Shown here piece after piece: positions 24,785-33,457 of a stretch of DNA of 64,000 nucleotides. How positions within the stretch are numbered: the first letter of the stretch is position 1; the number at the start of each line of letters is the position of its first letter. The position numbers and the translations under genes are program-made. The stretch comes from Alkalihalophilus pseudofirmus OF4. GTDB taxonomy: Bacteria; Bacillota; Bacilli; Bacillales; Bacillaceae_D. The stretch covers positions 1 to 64,000 of the forward strand of contig NC_013792.1 in the NCBI RefSeq assembly GCF_000005825.2, given 5' to 3'. The notes under the pieces are model-generated. The model was not told where the DNA came from. It was given only the letters and a program-made list of their open reading frames with translations, and searched no databases.

Positions 24785-25390
24785 TTAGACGGAGGCTCTA
24801 TTTACTTCAATAACCCTCTTAACGATTTCAATTTTATTTTTCACTCTTAACTTCTTCTTGATTCTACTAATATTATTATTGACTGTATGCACACTTATAC
24901 ATGCTTTGTTTGCTATTTCTTCAGTCTTGTACCCATTAAATAGGTAGTGGACAATATCTTTTTCAGTTTGGTTAAACGTAGAGAAAGGTTCTTGGGTGAA
25001 AGAAGGAGCCTCTTCATTCTCTTCCCCTTTTTGTACCTCTTTTAGGACTAGTTCTTGAAAGGTTAATGCTAAATAGGGGTGGTAAGTGACTGCTTTATTT
25101 AATTCTTCACCAAGAGTCTCCTTTATAGAAGGGATAACACTCGCCTCATGGTACGTTAAAATGGAATTAACTAATGCTCTCTCTTCAGGGTCTATAGCCC
25201 AAATAATCATTGAATCATTAAGTTCTTCAAGTAAGTCATCTATGAAAGAAGCAACGTGTTTCCATTTCAGATTTAGGTAATGTATTGTAATGGTTTGCGG
25301 TGTTTTTTTGAAATGACGTTTAATGGCAGGGGATAGTGAACGATGAGTAGTAATAACAGCAATGCGTGGAACAATAGGGCTTACAATCAA
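24785..25390 (-). CDS. LuxR-type transcriptional regulator
   Basis: The 201-residue protein ends with a GerE/LuxR helix-turn-helix: EKDIVHYLFNGYKTEEIANK then ISVHTVNNNISRIKKKLRVKNKIEIVKRV (about 140-195). The N-terminal 130 residues do not show the Asp pocket of a response regulator and are not recognised; RIAVITTHRSLSPAIKRHF at the start may be a degenerate receiver-like strand. TTG start with AAAGGAAG ten bases upstream. No cognate kinase is near. Targets unknown. Confidence 0.75.
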   Translation of the reverse strand: MIVSPIVPRIAVITTHRSLSPAIKRHFKKTPQTITIHYLNLKWKHVASFIDDLLEELNDSMIIWAIDPEERALVNSILTYHEASVIPSIKETLGEELNKAVTYHPYLALTFQELVLKEVQKGEENEEAPSFTQEPFSTFNQTEKDIVHYLFNGYKTEEIANKACISVHTVNNNISRIKKKLRVKNKIEIVKRVIEVNRASV

Positions 25391-25554
25391 CCTTATTCAA
25401 CTTCCTTTCTCAACCTCATTAGGCATACAAATATTCCCTAAATATAAAAAGAATAGTAACCCTTAAGAATATTAACCTATTTTGCATACTATAAGAAACA
25501 TGTCGAAAGTTGTATTTTATTGTTGAATAATGGTAATTGGGTAAACGGGGAAGA

Positions 25555-25878
25555 TTATTCTGTTGACGTTAAGTGGTTTAACATATCATGTGCGAGGAGT
25601 AGCATTTCGGTGTAATAATCAACTGGCAAATTTAAATTAGAGGCTGCAATATCAAAGGTTCGACGAGTATCGAGGTATCCATTTTTGGCTTTTTCTATCT
25701 CAACGCGTTTATCTTCGAAATAAATTTCTCGCAAATCGTCTGGCAAATAAAAGAGAGCATTTTGACGCTCTAGGTGTGTAATTAGTTCATCTACTTCATC
25801 TTGAAACTCTTCTTCTAAGAATGATAACCATTCTTCTTCGGGCAACTGTTTAAATCCATCTTCCATATCTTCATTCAT
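25555..25878 (-). CDS. Hypothetical acidic protein
   Basis: The 107-residue protein starts behind a perfect AAGGAGG site and is strongly acidic and helical in its first half (LPEEEWLSFLEEEFQDEVDEL). The second half (YLDTRRTFDIAASNLNLPVDYYTEML) may be a small helical domain. It is not recognised. It is monocistronic, downstream of the divergent SLH/MBL gene's promoter. Confidence 0.65.
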   Translation of the reverse strand: MNEDMEDGFKQLPEEEWLSFLEEEFQDEVDELITHLERQNALFYLPDDLREIYFEDKRVEIEKAKNGYLDTRRTFDIAASNLNLPVDYYTEMLLLAHDMLNHLTSTE

Positions 25879-26039
25879 CTGTCATTCCTCCTTATATAGC
25901 ATTTTTCGACACTCTCATTGTTTTTTCCTTTAATTAGTAAAATATTTCTTTACTACTAAGAAGAGCCTATTGGAAAATTATGTTGCTGAGCCTTTTCCAT
26001 GGTACGATAACACAGTAAAACAAATGAGGAGGATGAGAA

Positions 26040-27671
26040 ATGAATAATCGGAGTATATTTATTACTTTATTGATCGTATTAACTTTGATTGTTACACCGG
26101 TCAATGCACAGAGTAAATTCCCAGATGTCGCAAATACACACTGGGGAATCAATGAAATTAACTATCTATCTGAAAAAGGGATCATTAATGGGTTTCCTGA
26201 TGGAAGATTTGGCCCTACTAATAACGTGACTCGTGGGGATGCAGCAATCATGATAGCTGGTGCTCTAGGGCTGGAGTTAACAGGATCAAAAGCCCCTTTT
26301 AACGATGTTCCGAAAACTTATTATGCTCATGATGCCATTTCAGCTGTTGCTGCAGAAGGGATTATTGGGGGGTATAGAGGTAACTATTCTCCGCGTGATC
26401 CATTAACAAGGGGACAGATGGCCGCAATCCTTCAACGCGCCTTTAACTTATCTGGAACGTGGGACAGAGAGTTTAAGGATGTAGCCAACGATCATTTATT
26501 TTATTCTAGTATTCAAGCAGTAGCTTCTAATAATATTACGGTGGGATACCCCGACCTAACGTTTAAGCCAAGTAATCAAACGCAACGAGCTGAGTTCTCT
26601 GCCTTTTTAGCTAGAACTCTTGAAGAAGAATTCAGACCGAAGTTGGTATCACCATTACCAATCGACGACTTAGAAATTCACCACTTAGATGTAGGACAAG
26701 GTGACTCGACCCTTATCATAGCTCCTAATGGCAAAACCATTCTAATTGATGCAGGTACTCAAACTGCTGGACAACAAGTGGTAAGCTACTTAAAACAAGC
26801 GGGTATAACGACAATCGACCATCTTATTATCACTCATGCTCACGCAGACCATGTAGGCGGTGCTATTCAGGTGATGAATGAGTTTCAAGTAAATAATGTC
26901 ATAGACAGTGGGATTCCTCATACCTCCCAAACATACTTAAACTATTTAACGTATATTGATGAACATAATGTTCCGTTTGAAGTAGCAACAGTAGGTGACT
27001 CTATTAACCTAGATCCTTCACTAGATATTATAGTTGTAAATAGCGGGGAAGAAGGAGATAGTTTAAATGACGCTTCCGTTTCCTTGCACCTTACGTTTGA
27101 TTCATTCACATACTTAATTACAGGCGATGCAGAGGAAACAGCTGAGCACCGCATTGTAGAACAATTCAACGTACAATCTGACGTATTAAGAGTAGGGCAT
27201 CATGGATCTCGTACCAGCACGACTCCTTACTTCATTACAAATGTTCTACCACAAACGGCCATTATTAGCGTCGGTGAAGGTAATTCTTACGGACATCCCC
27301 ATCCAGAAGTATTAGATCGTTTAAAAGAGGTTGGAGTAGAAGATATTTTCACCACGATCGGTGGAAGTGTCATTGTCTATTCTGATGGTAATGACTATAC
27401 AGTAGAAAAACAAAACGGTAATGGGCAGCCCGGTTCGGATCCGATCATCGATGATCCAATCGACGAATCACCTTCTTACCCTATTAATATTAATACAGCT
27501 GGTTTTGAGGAGCTTCAGCATATTACGGGAGTAGGTGACGTTATTGCTCAAAGGATCATTGACTACCGTCAAGCGAATGGTCCATTTCAAGCGATAGCAG
27601 AGATTAAAAATGTTAGTGGTATTGGAGATGCAACGTTTGAAAGAATGAAAGACCAAATCACAGTACACTAA
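26040..27671 (+). CDS. Secreted SLH, metallo-beta-lactamase, helix-hairpin-helix protein (ComEC/ComEA-like domains)
   Basis: This 543-residue protein has a signal peptide (about 1-24), three S-layer homology domains (about 26-190) for cell-wall attachment, a ComEC-type metallo-beta-lactamase domain (about 205-455) and a C-terminal ComEA-like helix-hairpin-helix pair (ININTAGFEELQHITGVG..., about 480-543). The metal motifs are HAHADHVGG, a TGDAE Asp, GHHGS and a downstream His. The domains suggest a wall-bound phosphodiesterase acting on extracellular nucleic acid, with the HhH binding DNA. The next gene (DUF3006) starts 12 bases later and is a usual partner. Nuclease activity is an inference. 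Confidence 0.9.
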   Translation: MNNRSIFITLLIVLTLIVTPVNAQSKFPDVANTHWGINEINYLSEKGIINGFPDGRFGPTNNVTRGDAAIMIAGALGLELTGSKAPFNDVPKTYYAHDAISAVAAEGIIGGYRGNYSPRDPLTRGQMAAILQRAFNLSGTWDREFKDVANDHLFYSSIQAVASNNITVGYPDLTFKPSNQTQRAEFSAFLARTLEEEFRPKLVSPLPIDDLEIHHLDVGQGDSTLIIAPNGKTILIDAGTQTAGQQVVSYLKQAGITTIDHLIITHAHADHVGGAIQVMNEFQVNNVIDSGIPHTSQTYLNYLTYIDEHNVPFEVATVGDSINLDPSLDIIVVNSGEEGDSLNDASVSLHLTFDSFTYLITGDAEETAEHRIVEQFNVQSDVLRVGHHGSRTSTTPYFITNVLPQTAIISVGEGNSYGHPHPEVLDRLKEVGVEDIFTTIGGSVIVYSDGNDYTVEKQNGNGQPGSDPIIDDPIDESPSYPININTAGFEELQHITGVGDVIAQRIIDYRQANGPFQAIAEIKNVSGIGDATFERMKDQITVH

Positions 27672-27683
27672 AGGGTGAGGGTC

Positions 27684-27941
27684 ATGGAGAAGTACACAGT
27701 AGATCGGATAGAAGATGGTCAAATGGCCGTCCTTTTGAAACGTGATGACGAAAAAATCAGCAAAGATGTTTCTCTGGATGACCTTCCCAAAGGTATTTCA
27801 GAGGGGGATATCTTATCTATCCGATTTGATGAGCAGGGTAACATAGTGCAGGCTAAAATATTGAAGGTTGAGAAAGAAGCCGCTCTAAAGAAAGCTAATG
27901 ACTTATTAGAGAAGCTGAGAAATAAAAACAAAAAATCGTAA
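27684..27941 (+). CDS. DUF3006 protein
   Basis: The 85-residue protein (ATG 27684, behind AGGGTGAGG) has the DUF3006 pattern: YTVDRIEDGQMAVLL at the start, then LPKGISEGDILSIRFDEQGNIV. A basic coiled tail follows. Such genes commonly follow ComEC-like MBL genes in Firmicutes, as here. Function unknown. Confidence 0.85.
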   Translation: MEKYTVDRIEDGQMAVLLKRDDEKISKDVSLDDLPKGISEGDILSIRFDEQGNIVQAKILKVEKEAALKKANDLLEKLRNKNKKS

Positions 27942-27951
27942 TTATTCGTTC

Positions 27952-27980
27952 GAGCACTTACATTAGTAAGTGCTTTTTTG
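27952..27980 (+). terminator. Terminator after the DUF3006 gene
   Basis: AGCACTTAC pairs with GTAAGTGCT around ATTA and is followed by TTTTTT. Confidence 0.88.
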
Positions 27981-28053
27981 TACATGACCGGTAATGGCGA
28001 ACTCTAGGGTGCAATTCTTGTGGAGGAGCATACAACTAATGGAGGTGTATCTG

Positions 28054-28398
28054 ATGAGACTAAGCTTGAAAATTTTCTATTATCTATGTGTTATTTTAAT
28101 AGGGATTATACTTACTATTGCTATTTACAATTACCGATTAAATCTAGTAAGCGGTAGTAAAATAGAGAAGGACAGAATTTTACAAGAAACGATTTGGAGT
28201 TTACAAGAAGAGGGATATAATAAAGAGGATATTCATTTTGTTTATAGTGATTTCAATTATTATAAAGGTCAATCCTATGAAGCGTATGTAGCGTTTGAAG
28301 AGGATCATCAAACCTTATATATCTATACCTGGAATGATCCTAAGAGAAAAGAGTTTGTAAAAAGAGTAGGAGAAACTGGTAATACTTTAAATGACTAA
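28054..28398 (+). CDS. DUF3139-like membrane-anchored protein
   Basis: Translation from ATG 28054 (GGAGGTG upstream) gives 114 residues: one transmembrane segment (about 6-26), then an extracytoplasmic domain with IWSLQEEGYNKEDI, DFNYYKGQSYEAYVAFEEDH and YIYTWNDPKRK. This is the look of DUF3139 proteins. A longer frame from 27994 has no ribosome site. Function unknown. The following 487 bases (28399-28885) hold a possible hairpin at about 28536-28585 and the SOS-type promoter described below. Confidence 0.7.
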   Translation: MRLSLKIFYYLCVILIGIILTIAIYNYRLNLVSGSKIEKDRILQETIWSLQEEGYNKEDIHFVYSDFNYYKGQSYEAYVAFEEDHQTLYIYTWNDPKRKEFVKRVGETGNTLND

Positions 28399-28831
28399 AG
28401 CGTTTTGAAAAGATTCAGACGCACCTTGGTTACGATCACAATTGTAATTAATTAAAAAAGACCATTAGTAACCTCAAAATCTCTGTTGTTAATCTGTTGC
28501 CTATGATAAAAATAAATATTATCATTAATAATAACAGAACCCACCACGCCTCTTAGCAATGCGGACCAAGGTGGGTCATTTTATTTTTAAGGAGAAATAT
28601 AAAATAAATGGGATCTATTAATACCTGCACGGCTTGAAATACGTTTGATGAAGTATCTCATCTGGGCATTGCTCATTCGATGTGAGGATCGATCTGTGAA
28701 AAAATAGCAGGGGCAGCATCTTTCCGGTTGTGGATATACCGTTTTAAAATAAGGTCTTTGGAAGTTGTAACAAAGATGCCCGGCTAATTATTAATTATAT
28801 CCCTTGCTCTCCTATATTACTGAGCTTTTTT

Positions 28832-28857
28832 CGAACGTATGTTAGTATTAATATAAT
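28832..28857 (+). promoter_or_regulatory. LexA box and promoter of the SSB/Rad52-like operon
   Basis: CGAACGTATGTTAG (28832-28845) matches the SOS consensus CGAACRNRYGTTCG except for the A at position 13. A TATAAT-type -10 box lies directly downstream at 28852-28857. The start codon of the first gene is 29 bases further on. Confidence 0.72.
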
Positions 28858-28885
28858 CTGAAATTTCTCAAGGGAGGAAAATAAA

Positions 28886-29206
28886 ATGGACCAAGTGAAA
28901 CCTTTAACCTTTCAGATCGAAGAGATACAAGCTAGATTTGAATTATTTGTAAGCAACGTCTTCTTAAATGATGAAAATAACGTGGTGAGAACAGAGATAT
29001 TACCTAAGCTATGGGAAGTCTCGGTTCCAGAAAAAGATTTCAAAGTATTGGTCGAGTGTAAAAACATAGGGAATTGGCATGGAGTAGAGCAATGGTGTGC
29101 TGTAGTTACTGAGCCAAACGGAGATAGCTCTAATTTTCTCCTATTTGAAGAAGAAATCAAAGTGTGGTTAGAAGAACAGAGGAGAATGAGAGGGATAGAA
29201 TCTTGA
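28886..29206 (+). CDS. Hypothetical protein, first gene of the SSB/Rad52-like operon
   Basis: The 106-residue protein (GGGAGG upstream) reads LTFQIEEIQARFELFVSNVFL, then WEVSVPEKDFKVLVECKNIGNWHGVEQWCAVVTEPNG. It seems to be a beta-rich small domain with a helical C-terminus. It is not recognised. It begins the operon behind a LexA-type box, so a role in DNA repair is plausible from context. Confidence 0.65.
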   Translation: MDQVKPLTFQIEEIQARFELFVSNVFLNDENNVVRTEILPKLWEVSVPEKDFKVLVECKNIGNWHGVEQWCAVVTEPNGDSSNFLLFEEEIKVWLEEQRRMRGIES

Positions 29207-29219
29207 AAGGAAGATGCTT

Positions 29220-29543
29220 ATGGCTGACATTAATCAAGTAGTCCTGTCTGGCAGGTTAACTTCCGATCCACAACTCCACTACATTAATCGAAATAACGAA
29301 AAAGTAGCAGTCTGTAATTTCTCAATCGCTTCAAAGGATACACATGGCCGAACTTCCTTTATTAGCATTATTGTATGGCGTCAATATGGCGAGGCTGCAG
29401 CCAACTATCTAGAGAGTGGGCAGGATGTAACAATAGTAGGTAAATTGTATAGTCGCAAAGATCCGAAGTCATCTAGAACATTCATAGAGGTTCATGCTAG
29501 TGAGATAAAATATGGGAATAAACCAGGTGTTAATCATGAATGA
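29220..29543 (+). CDS. Single-stranded DNA-binding protein-like
   Basis: The 107-residue OB-fold protein starts at ATG 29220 (AAAGGAAG upstream), with NQVVLSGRLTSDPQLHYI, CNFSIASKD and the WRQYGEAAANYLESGQDVTIVGKLYSR core. It lacks the acidic C-terminal tip of housekeeping SSB, which recruits partner proteins. It overlaps the start of the Rad52-like gene by eight bases, so the two are probably made together, as in phage recombination modules. Confidence 0.9.
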   Translation: MADINQVVLSGRLTSDPQLHYINRNNEKVAVCNFSIASKDTHGRTSFISIIVWRQYGEAAANYLESGQDVTIVGKLYSRKDPKSSRTFIEVHASEIKYGNKPGVNHE

Positions 29544-30090
29544 TTTTAACGAACTTATAAATGGGCTATGTAGACCTTTTCCACCAGAAACATATCAACC
29601 TAGACATGATGGCCATGGAGTGTATATTCCTATTAGATATTATATCGAACGTCTTAATCAAGTCGCTAGCGACCACTGGTCACATGAACGAGTAGGAGAG
29701 CCTATATTTTATGAAGACGATAAATTTGTCCATACGGTAGTCAAAGTGACCATTATGGGCAGAAGTCATATGGGAGAAGGTTTTTCCAGATATCAGACAG
29801 ATGATAAAGGGAAAATCATAAATAGACATTATGCTATCCGTTCAGCAACAAAAGATGGCATTAGAGATGCTATTTCGTTCTTCGGGATAGGGAAAGACCT
29901 AGAGTCAGCTACTAAGCCTACAGCGGCTAAAGTAAAAGAAAACGAGAGAGTTGACCATTCAATACAGAAACTCATTTGTATAAAGTGTAATAGAGAGTTG
30001 AGTGACTATGAAGTGAGATTGCTTCAATCACACAAAGTAAAATTAACGTATTGCGAAGATCACATTCCATCCCACTTCTTAAAAAAATGA
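29536..30090 (+). CDS. Rad52/DdrA-like single-strand annealing protein
   Basis: The 184-residue protein, from ATG 29536, carries the Rad52-family pattern IPIRYYIERLNQVASDHWSHE, then a beta sheet (VHTVVKVTIMGRSHMGEGFSRY) and YAIRSATKDGIRDAISFFGIGKDL. A C-terminal CIKC...YCEDH segment may bind zinc. DdrA/Rad52 proteins bind and anneal single-stranded DNA. Coupling with an SSB-like gene and a LexA-type box supports a DNA-damage-induced repair role. Confidence 0.82.
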   Translation: MNDFNELINGLCRPFPPETYQPRHDGHGVYIPIRYYIERLNQVASDHWSHERVGEPIFYEDDKFVHTVVKVTIMGRSHMGEGFSRYQTDDKGKIINRHYAIRSATKDGIRDAISFFGIGKDLESATKPTAAKVKENERVDHSIQKLICIKCNRELSDYEVRLLQSHKVKLTYCEDHIPSHFLKK

Positions 30091-30130
30091 TAAAAGAAGC
30101 AATTTTAATCAGTAGGAAGGTTGTGTCAAA

Positions 30131-30520
30131 ATGATCGACTATTATAAGTTTGACGTAATGTTCTTTGATGAGGTCATTGCCTATGTAGATTTAAGACCTT
30201 ATGGAAGTGATAAACCATATGTTATTAATTATATTGAAGGATTTAACAAACAATTTTCCCCGAAACCCGAAGGAAACATCACAATAGTTGAATTAGAAAA
30301 ATGGCTAAAGTGGCGGGTGTTTCCTGAAACTAGGGTCAATGCTGATGAATTACTAGCAGCACTTGGTTTAAATAGCTATAACCGGTGGGCTATTGTTCGT
30401 AAAACACATGGTGTAATGGCTGATGATGAGATCTGGCTACGCTTTAAAGGTGAAACCTTGAAGCATCGTGATGTCACCCTGCGCAAATCTCTCTATTATC
30501 CAGATTCCCCCTCTATATAG
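30131..30520 (+). CDS. Hypothetical protein
   Basis: The 129-residue protein has an N-terminal beta-rich part (MIDYYKFDVMFFDEVIAYVDLRPYG), a central helical part with ELEKWLKWRVFPETRVNADELLAALGL and an ending GVMADDEIWLRFKGE. The ELLAALGL/GVMADDEIWLRF spacing recalls small proteins found with HipA-like modules, but the link is weak. GGAAGG precedes the ATG. It is probably the last gene of the SSB/Rad52-like operon. Confidence 0.6.
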   Translation: MIDYYKFDVMFFDEVIAYVDLRPYGSDKPYVINYIEGFNKQFSPKPEGNITIVELEKWLKWRVFPETRVNADELLAALGLNSYNRWAIVRKTHGVMADDEIWLRFKGETLKHRDVTLRKSLYYPDSPSI

Positions 30521-30820
30521 TCTCAAACTGAGAACTGGGATTAATACAGAAAATCTGTCATGGTAATCAGATCTATCGATATCAATTATAAGAGTGGCGG
30601 TGCAAATATTTATTTTGAAATTAGATAATCTTTAAGTATGTAATAGGTGGAGTTTTTCACCTGTTACTTTTAAAATTCGTGCTACAAGTATCTTGAGGGT
30701 AGGGGTCTTAATCTAAAAAGAAGTCATTATTTTATTGTTCGTATAATATAAATTTCATGAACAATTGGTGGTATAATTATTTTATAGTAAAAGTTAAATG
30801 TCGCCAATTGTACGTTGAAG

Positions 30821-30954
30821 CAAAGTCATATACATATGGGAACCGAAGTTATATACATAAGAGAAATTTCACTTAAATAGCATCATTATTCTCTATCTGT
30901 TGGGAATCAAAGTTATATACATACCGAAAGCGATGACGCAAACTCATATGCATT
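30821..30954 (+). repeat. Four direct repeats of CAAAGTTATATACATA upstream of the recombinase gene
   Basis: Copies at 30821-30836 (CAAAGTCATATACATA), 30844-30859 (CGAAGTTATATACATA), 30908-30923 (CAAAGTTATATACATA) and 30939-30954 (CAAACTCATATGCATT). Spacings are 23, 64 and 31 bases. They lie in the 549-base gap before the recombinase at 31070, which holds no gene. They could be protein-binding sites or decayed accessory recombination sites. Confidence 0.75.
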
Positions 30955-31069
30955 CTCGTGTGTCCTTTTTAAGAATAGTAATTGGTAAATCTTTTTTATT
31001 TATTCAATCAGCTATTTTATTTAATATTAGTGTAAAGGTCTTACTAAATAAAAAGGTTGGTTGATTACC

Positions 31070-32098
31070 ATGGCCCTTAGCTCAGAAAATAAAGATAAAA
31101 CATTAAATAGTTTTCCTTGGTTTGTAAAAGAATATTTTGATAACAGTAATCTAGTTACACAAACCAAAGAAGGTTATATTATTGATCTTCTAACATTTTT
31201 TAATTGGCTATCGAATTCAAAGCTAAATAACTGTTTAATTTCGGAAGTTTCTCTTAAAGATCTCCAAAATCTTAAGGCTCGTGATATAGTGCAATTTAAA
31301 AAATACTTAGAGACAAATATCTTCAATCCTAGAAATAATAAATCTGGTCTGAGCGATTCTGCAGTTTCACGCAAGCTATCTGCATTGAGTTCACTTTTTA
31401 ATTATCTAGCTTATAAAGCAGAGTTTGATGATGGTGAACCTTATCTGAATTACAATGCTGTCTCTCACATTAGAATAACCAAAGTTAAAAATGAAAATAT
31501 CAATAGTATTAAAAAGCTCGATGACTCACTATTTCTTACTGAAGAAGAATATAACAAATTCAGGACTTTTATAGTGAAAGATTATGAATTAATGATTAAG
31601 AACAATAGACAGTTGCTTTTATATCAGCGTAATAAAGAACGCGATATTGCCATTATATCTTTACTATTGGAAAGTGGATTACGTGTAAAGGAGCTCACTA
31701 ATCTGCAATTAGAGAATTTAGATTTAGAAAAAAATAAAATAATTACTAATGACTGCACTCGAAGCACTGTCGTCTTACCTGAACAAGCAAAGGTAGATTT
31801 AGAAAACTATCTTAAGGTTCGAAAGGTGCGTTATAATCCCAATGAAAATGTAGTTGATGTATTCATAACCAGGTATTCTCAAAGTGCGAAGTCACTTAGT
31901 GTTAGAGCAGTTCAAAATATAATCGACAAGTATGCTGAAGCTTTTGGAATGGTTGGACTTACTGCACAAAGACTAAGGTATTCTTTCGCGATTAATTTGT
32001 ATAAAAGAACAAATGATTTAAGATATGTTAATGATCAACTAGCTCAAAAATCTACAAATTTGAAATGGTTCTATAATAGTTTCGAGGACAATTTATAA
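31070..32098 (+). CDS. XerS-like tyrosine recombinase with degraded active site
   Basis: The 342-residue protein (ATG 31070) resembles its convergent neighbour over the whole length: FPWFVKEYFDNSNL versus LPWYVGEFIDHRRR, and LLESGLRVKELTNL versus LGSGLRLSEVVNL. In the catalytic box the Arg of ESGLRVKEL, the second Arg and the final Tyr remain. The HxxR His is Gln (AQRLRYSF), and the LGH His is also Gln (LAQKST). Loss of both histidines suggests weak or no catalysis. It may bind DNA without cutting and act as a regulator or partner. Convergent stop codons are five bases apart. Confidence 0.82.
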   Translation: MALSSENKDKTLNSFPWFVKEYFDNSNLVTQTKEGYIIDLLTFFNWLSNSKLNNCLISEVSLKDLQNLKARDIVQFKKYLETNIFNPRNNKSGLSDSAVSRKLSALSSLFNYLAYKAEFDDGEPYLNYNAVSHIRITKVKNENINSIKKLDDSLFLTEEEYNKFRTFIVKDYELMIKNNRQLLLYQRNKERDIAIISLLLESGLRVKELTNLQLENLDLEKNKIITNDCTRSTVVLPEQAKVDLENYLKVRKVRYNPNENVVDVFITRYSQSAKSLSVRAVQNIIDKYAEAFGMVGLTAQRLRYSFAINLYKRTNDLRYVNDQLAQKSTNLKWFYNSFEDNL

Positions 32099-32103
32099 CA
32101 TAA

Positions 32104-33192
32104 TTAAATTTCAGTCTTAGGTATATCCATATTATCAACAGCATTTTTCAAATCATCATTCTTAATGTGTGTATATATCATAGTTGTTTGAATAGAAGAA
32201 TGACCAAGTTGCCTTCTTAGTTTAGGTACATCATTTATTTCCCTATGGTATCTTGTTGCAAAAGAATGTCGCAGTTTATGAACTGAAAGAGAAGGTTTAC
32301 CATATGCAAGTGCATACTTTTCAACCATTTTTTCAATGGCTCTGGCACTTAACCTTCGAGATGTTCCCTTAGGTCCCATTGGAGCAGATACAAAAAGCGC
32401 TTTTACACCTTTCTCGACTTTATACCGTTCGGTTCTTACTGTTAGGTATTCCTGTAAATCGTCCATCGCTAATTTACTAAAATAAACGAATTGCTCTTTG
32501 TTCCCTTTGCGAATTGCGCGTGCTGTAAATTTGTTAAAATCGATGTCAGCCAAATCTAGGTTTACAACTTCGGATAGTCTAAGGCCTGAACCTAGAATTA
32601 ATGATATGATGGCTGTATCTCGTTCCTTATTTAAAATATGAAAGTTAAATATTTTTTTGTTGTTTTTATTTATTTGACCGTAATCGTGGGAGATGAACTG
32701 CCTAAAGGCTTCATATTCATCTCCCATGAGTATTTTCCCTTCCATTTTATTTGCAGTAGTTTCTATACTGTCTTTCATTACATTAAAATCTATTTTGGTC
32801 ATAACATTCCTGCTAATATATGGATTTAAATCAGGCGTTTCAGCTATATTTTGTAGATAATTGAATAATGATTTTAAGGCGGAAAGTTTACGGTTGACTG
32901 TAATTTCTTTGTTTTCCAATACATATTCTAAGAAACCTAGAAAACTTTCCATTTGTTGTACAGTTAATTTCTCCATTATTTCTAATGGGACCTCTTTGAT
33001 ATTACCTTGATAAATAGATTCAGATATAATCCAATTAAAGAAGATTTTAAAATCATGACAGTAATTCATCAGAGAACTCGAAGAAAGTTTTCTTCTCCTG
33101 TGATCAATGAACTCTCCTACGTACCATGGCAAATCCTTAAGTAACTGCTGCATTTTTATATAATGATTTTGTTGCTGTGAATTTATTGCCAT
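32104..33192 (-). CDS. XerS-like tyrosine recombinase
   Basis: This 362-residue protein has the full tyrosine recombinase set: Arg in LGSGLRLSEVVNL, Lys in IRKGNKEQ, VHKLRHSFATR, RRQLGHSSIQTT and the nucleophile in MIYTHI. The N-terminal DNA-binding domain (LPWYVGEFIDHRRRKLSSSS) is of the XerS type used by streptococci and some plasmids to resolve dimers with a single recombinase. A GAGGTG site precedes the ATG. A perfect 16-6-16 inverted repeat lies 50 bases before its start codon, suggesting that it carries its own recombination site and may autoregulate. Confidence 0.92.
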   Translation of the reverse strand: MAINSQQQNHYIKMQQLLKDLPWYVGEFIDHRRRKLSSSSLMNYCHDFKIFFNWIISESIYQGNIKEVPLEIMEKLTVQQMESFLGFLEYVLENKEITVNRKLSALKSLFNYLQNIAETPDLNPYISRNVMTKIDFNVMKDSIETTANKMEGKILMGDEYEAFRQFISHDYGQINKNNKKIFNFHILNKERDTAIISLILGSGLRLSEVVNLDLADIDFNKFTARAIRKGNKEQFVYFSKLAMDDLQEYLTVRTERYKVEKGVKALFVSAPMGPKGTSRRLSARAIEKMVEKYALAYGKPSLSVHKLRHSFATRYHREINDVPKLRRQLGHSSIQTTMIYTHIKNDDLKNAVDNMDIPKTEI

Positions 33193-33241
33193 ATAATCAC
33201 CTCATTTTAAGTAATTCTATAAATAAGTCTTAAATCCTTTA

Positions 33242-33279
33242 AATTTATTACGTAAAAACAACATTTTACGTAATAAATT
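33242..33279. other. Candidate recombination core site (16-bp inverted arms, 6-bp spacer)
   Basis: Arms AATTTATTACGTAAAA (33242-33257) and TTTTACGTAATAAATT (33264-33279) are perfect inverted copies around ACAACA. Two arms of about 11-16 bases with a 6-8 base centre is the design of tyrosine recombinase core sites. It sits in the leader of the intact XerS-like gene. Nothing shows it to be a terminator, as no T tract follows on either strand. Confidence 0.75.
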
Positions 33280-33457
33280 GAAGGTGATACTACATATAGA
33301 ATTTAGATTTGTTGTTATATGTTCAAAGCCAAAAAGTACGTACAGTAAAGACATGAATTTATGTACCAAAATCTTTAATTGTAATTACCAATCAAAACGG
33401 TTCCTTCTCCCTCCATAAACTGTTCTACTAGTACAAAATTTTATGTCTTAGAATTAC

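Noticed and set aside
30821-30954. CRISPR array
   Set aside because: Repeats are only 16 bases, unevenly spaced (23, 64, 31), and no cas genes are near.
33242-33279. Transcription terminator
   Set aside because: The hairpin lies upstream of a start codon and has no T tract on either side; a recombinase site fits better.
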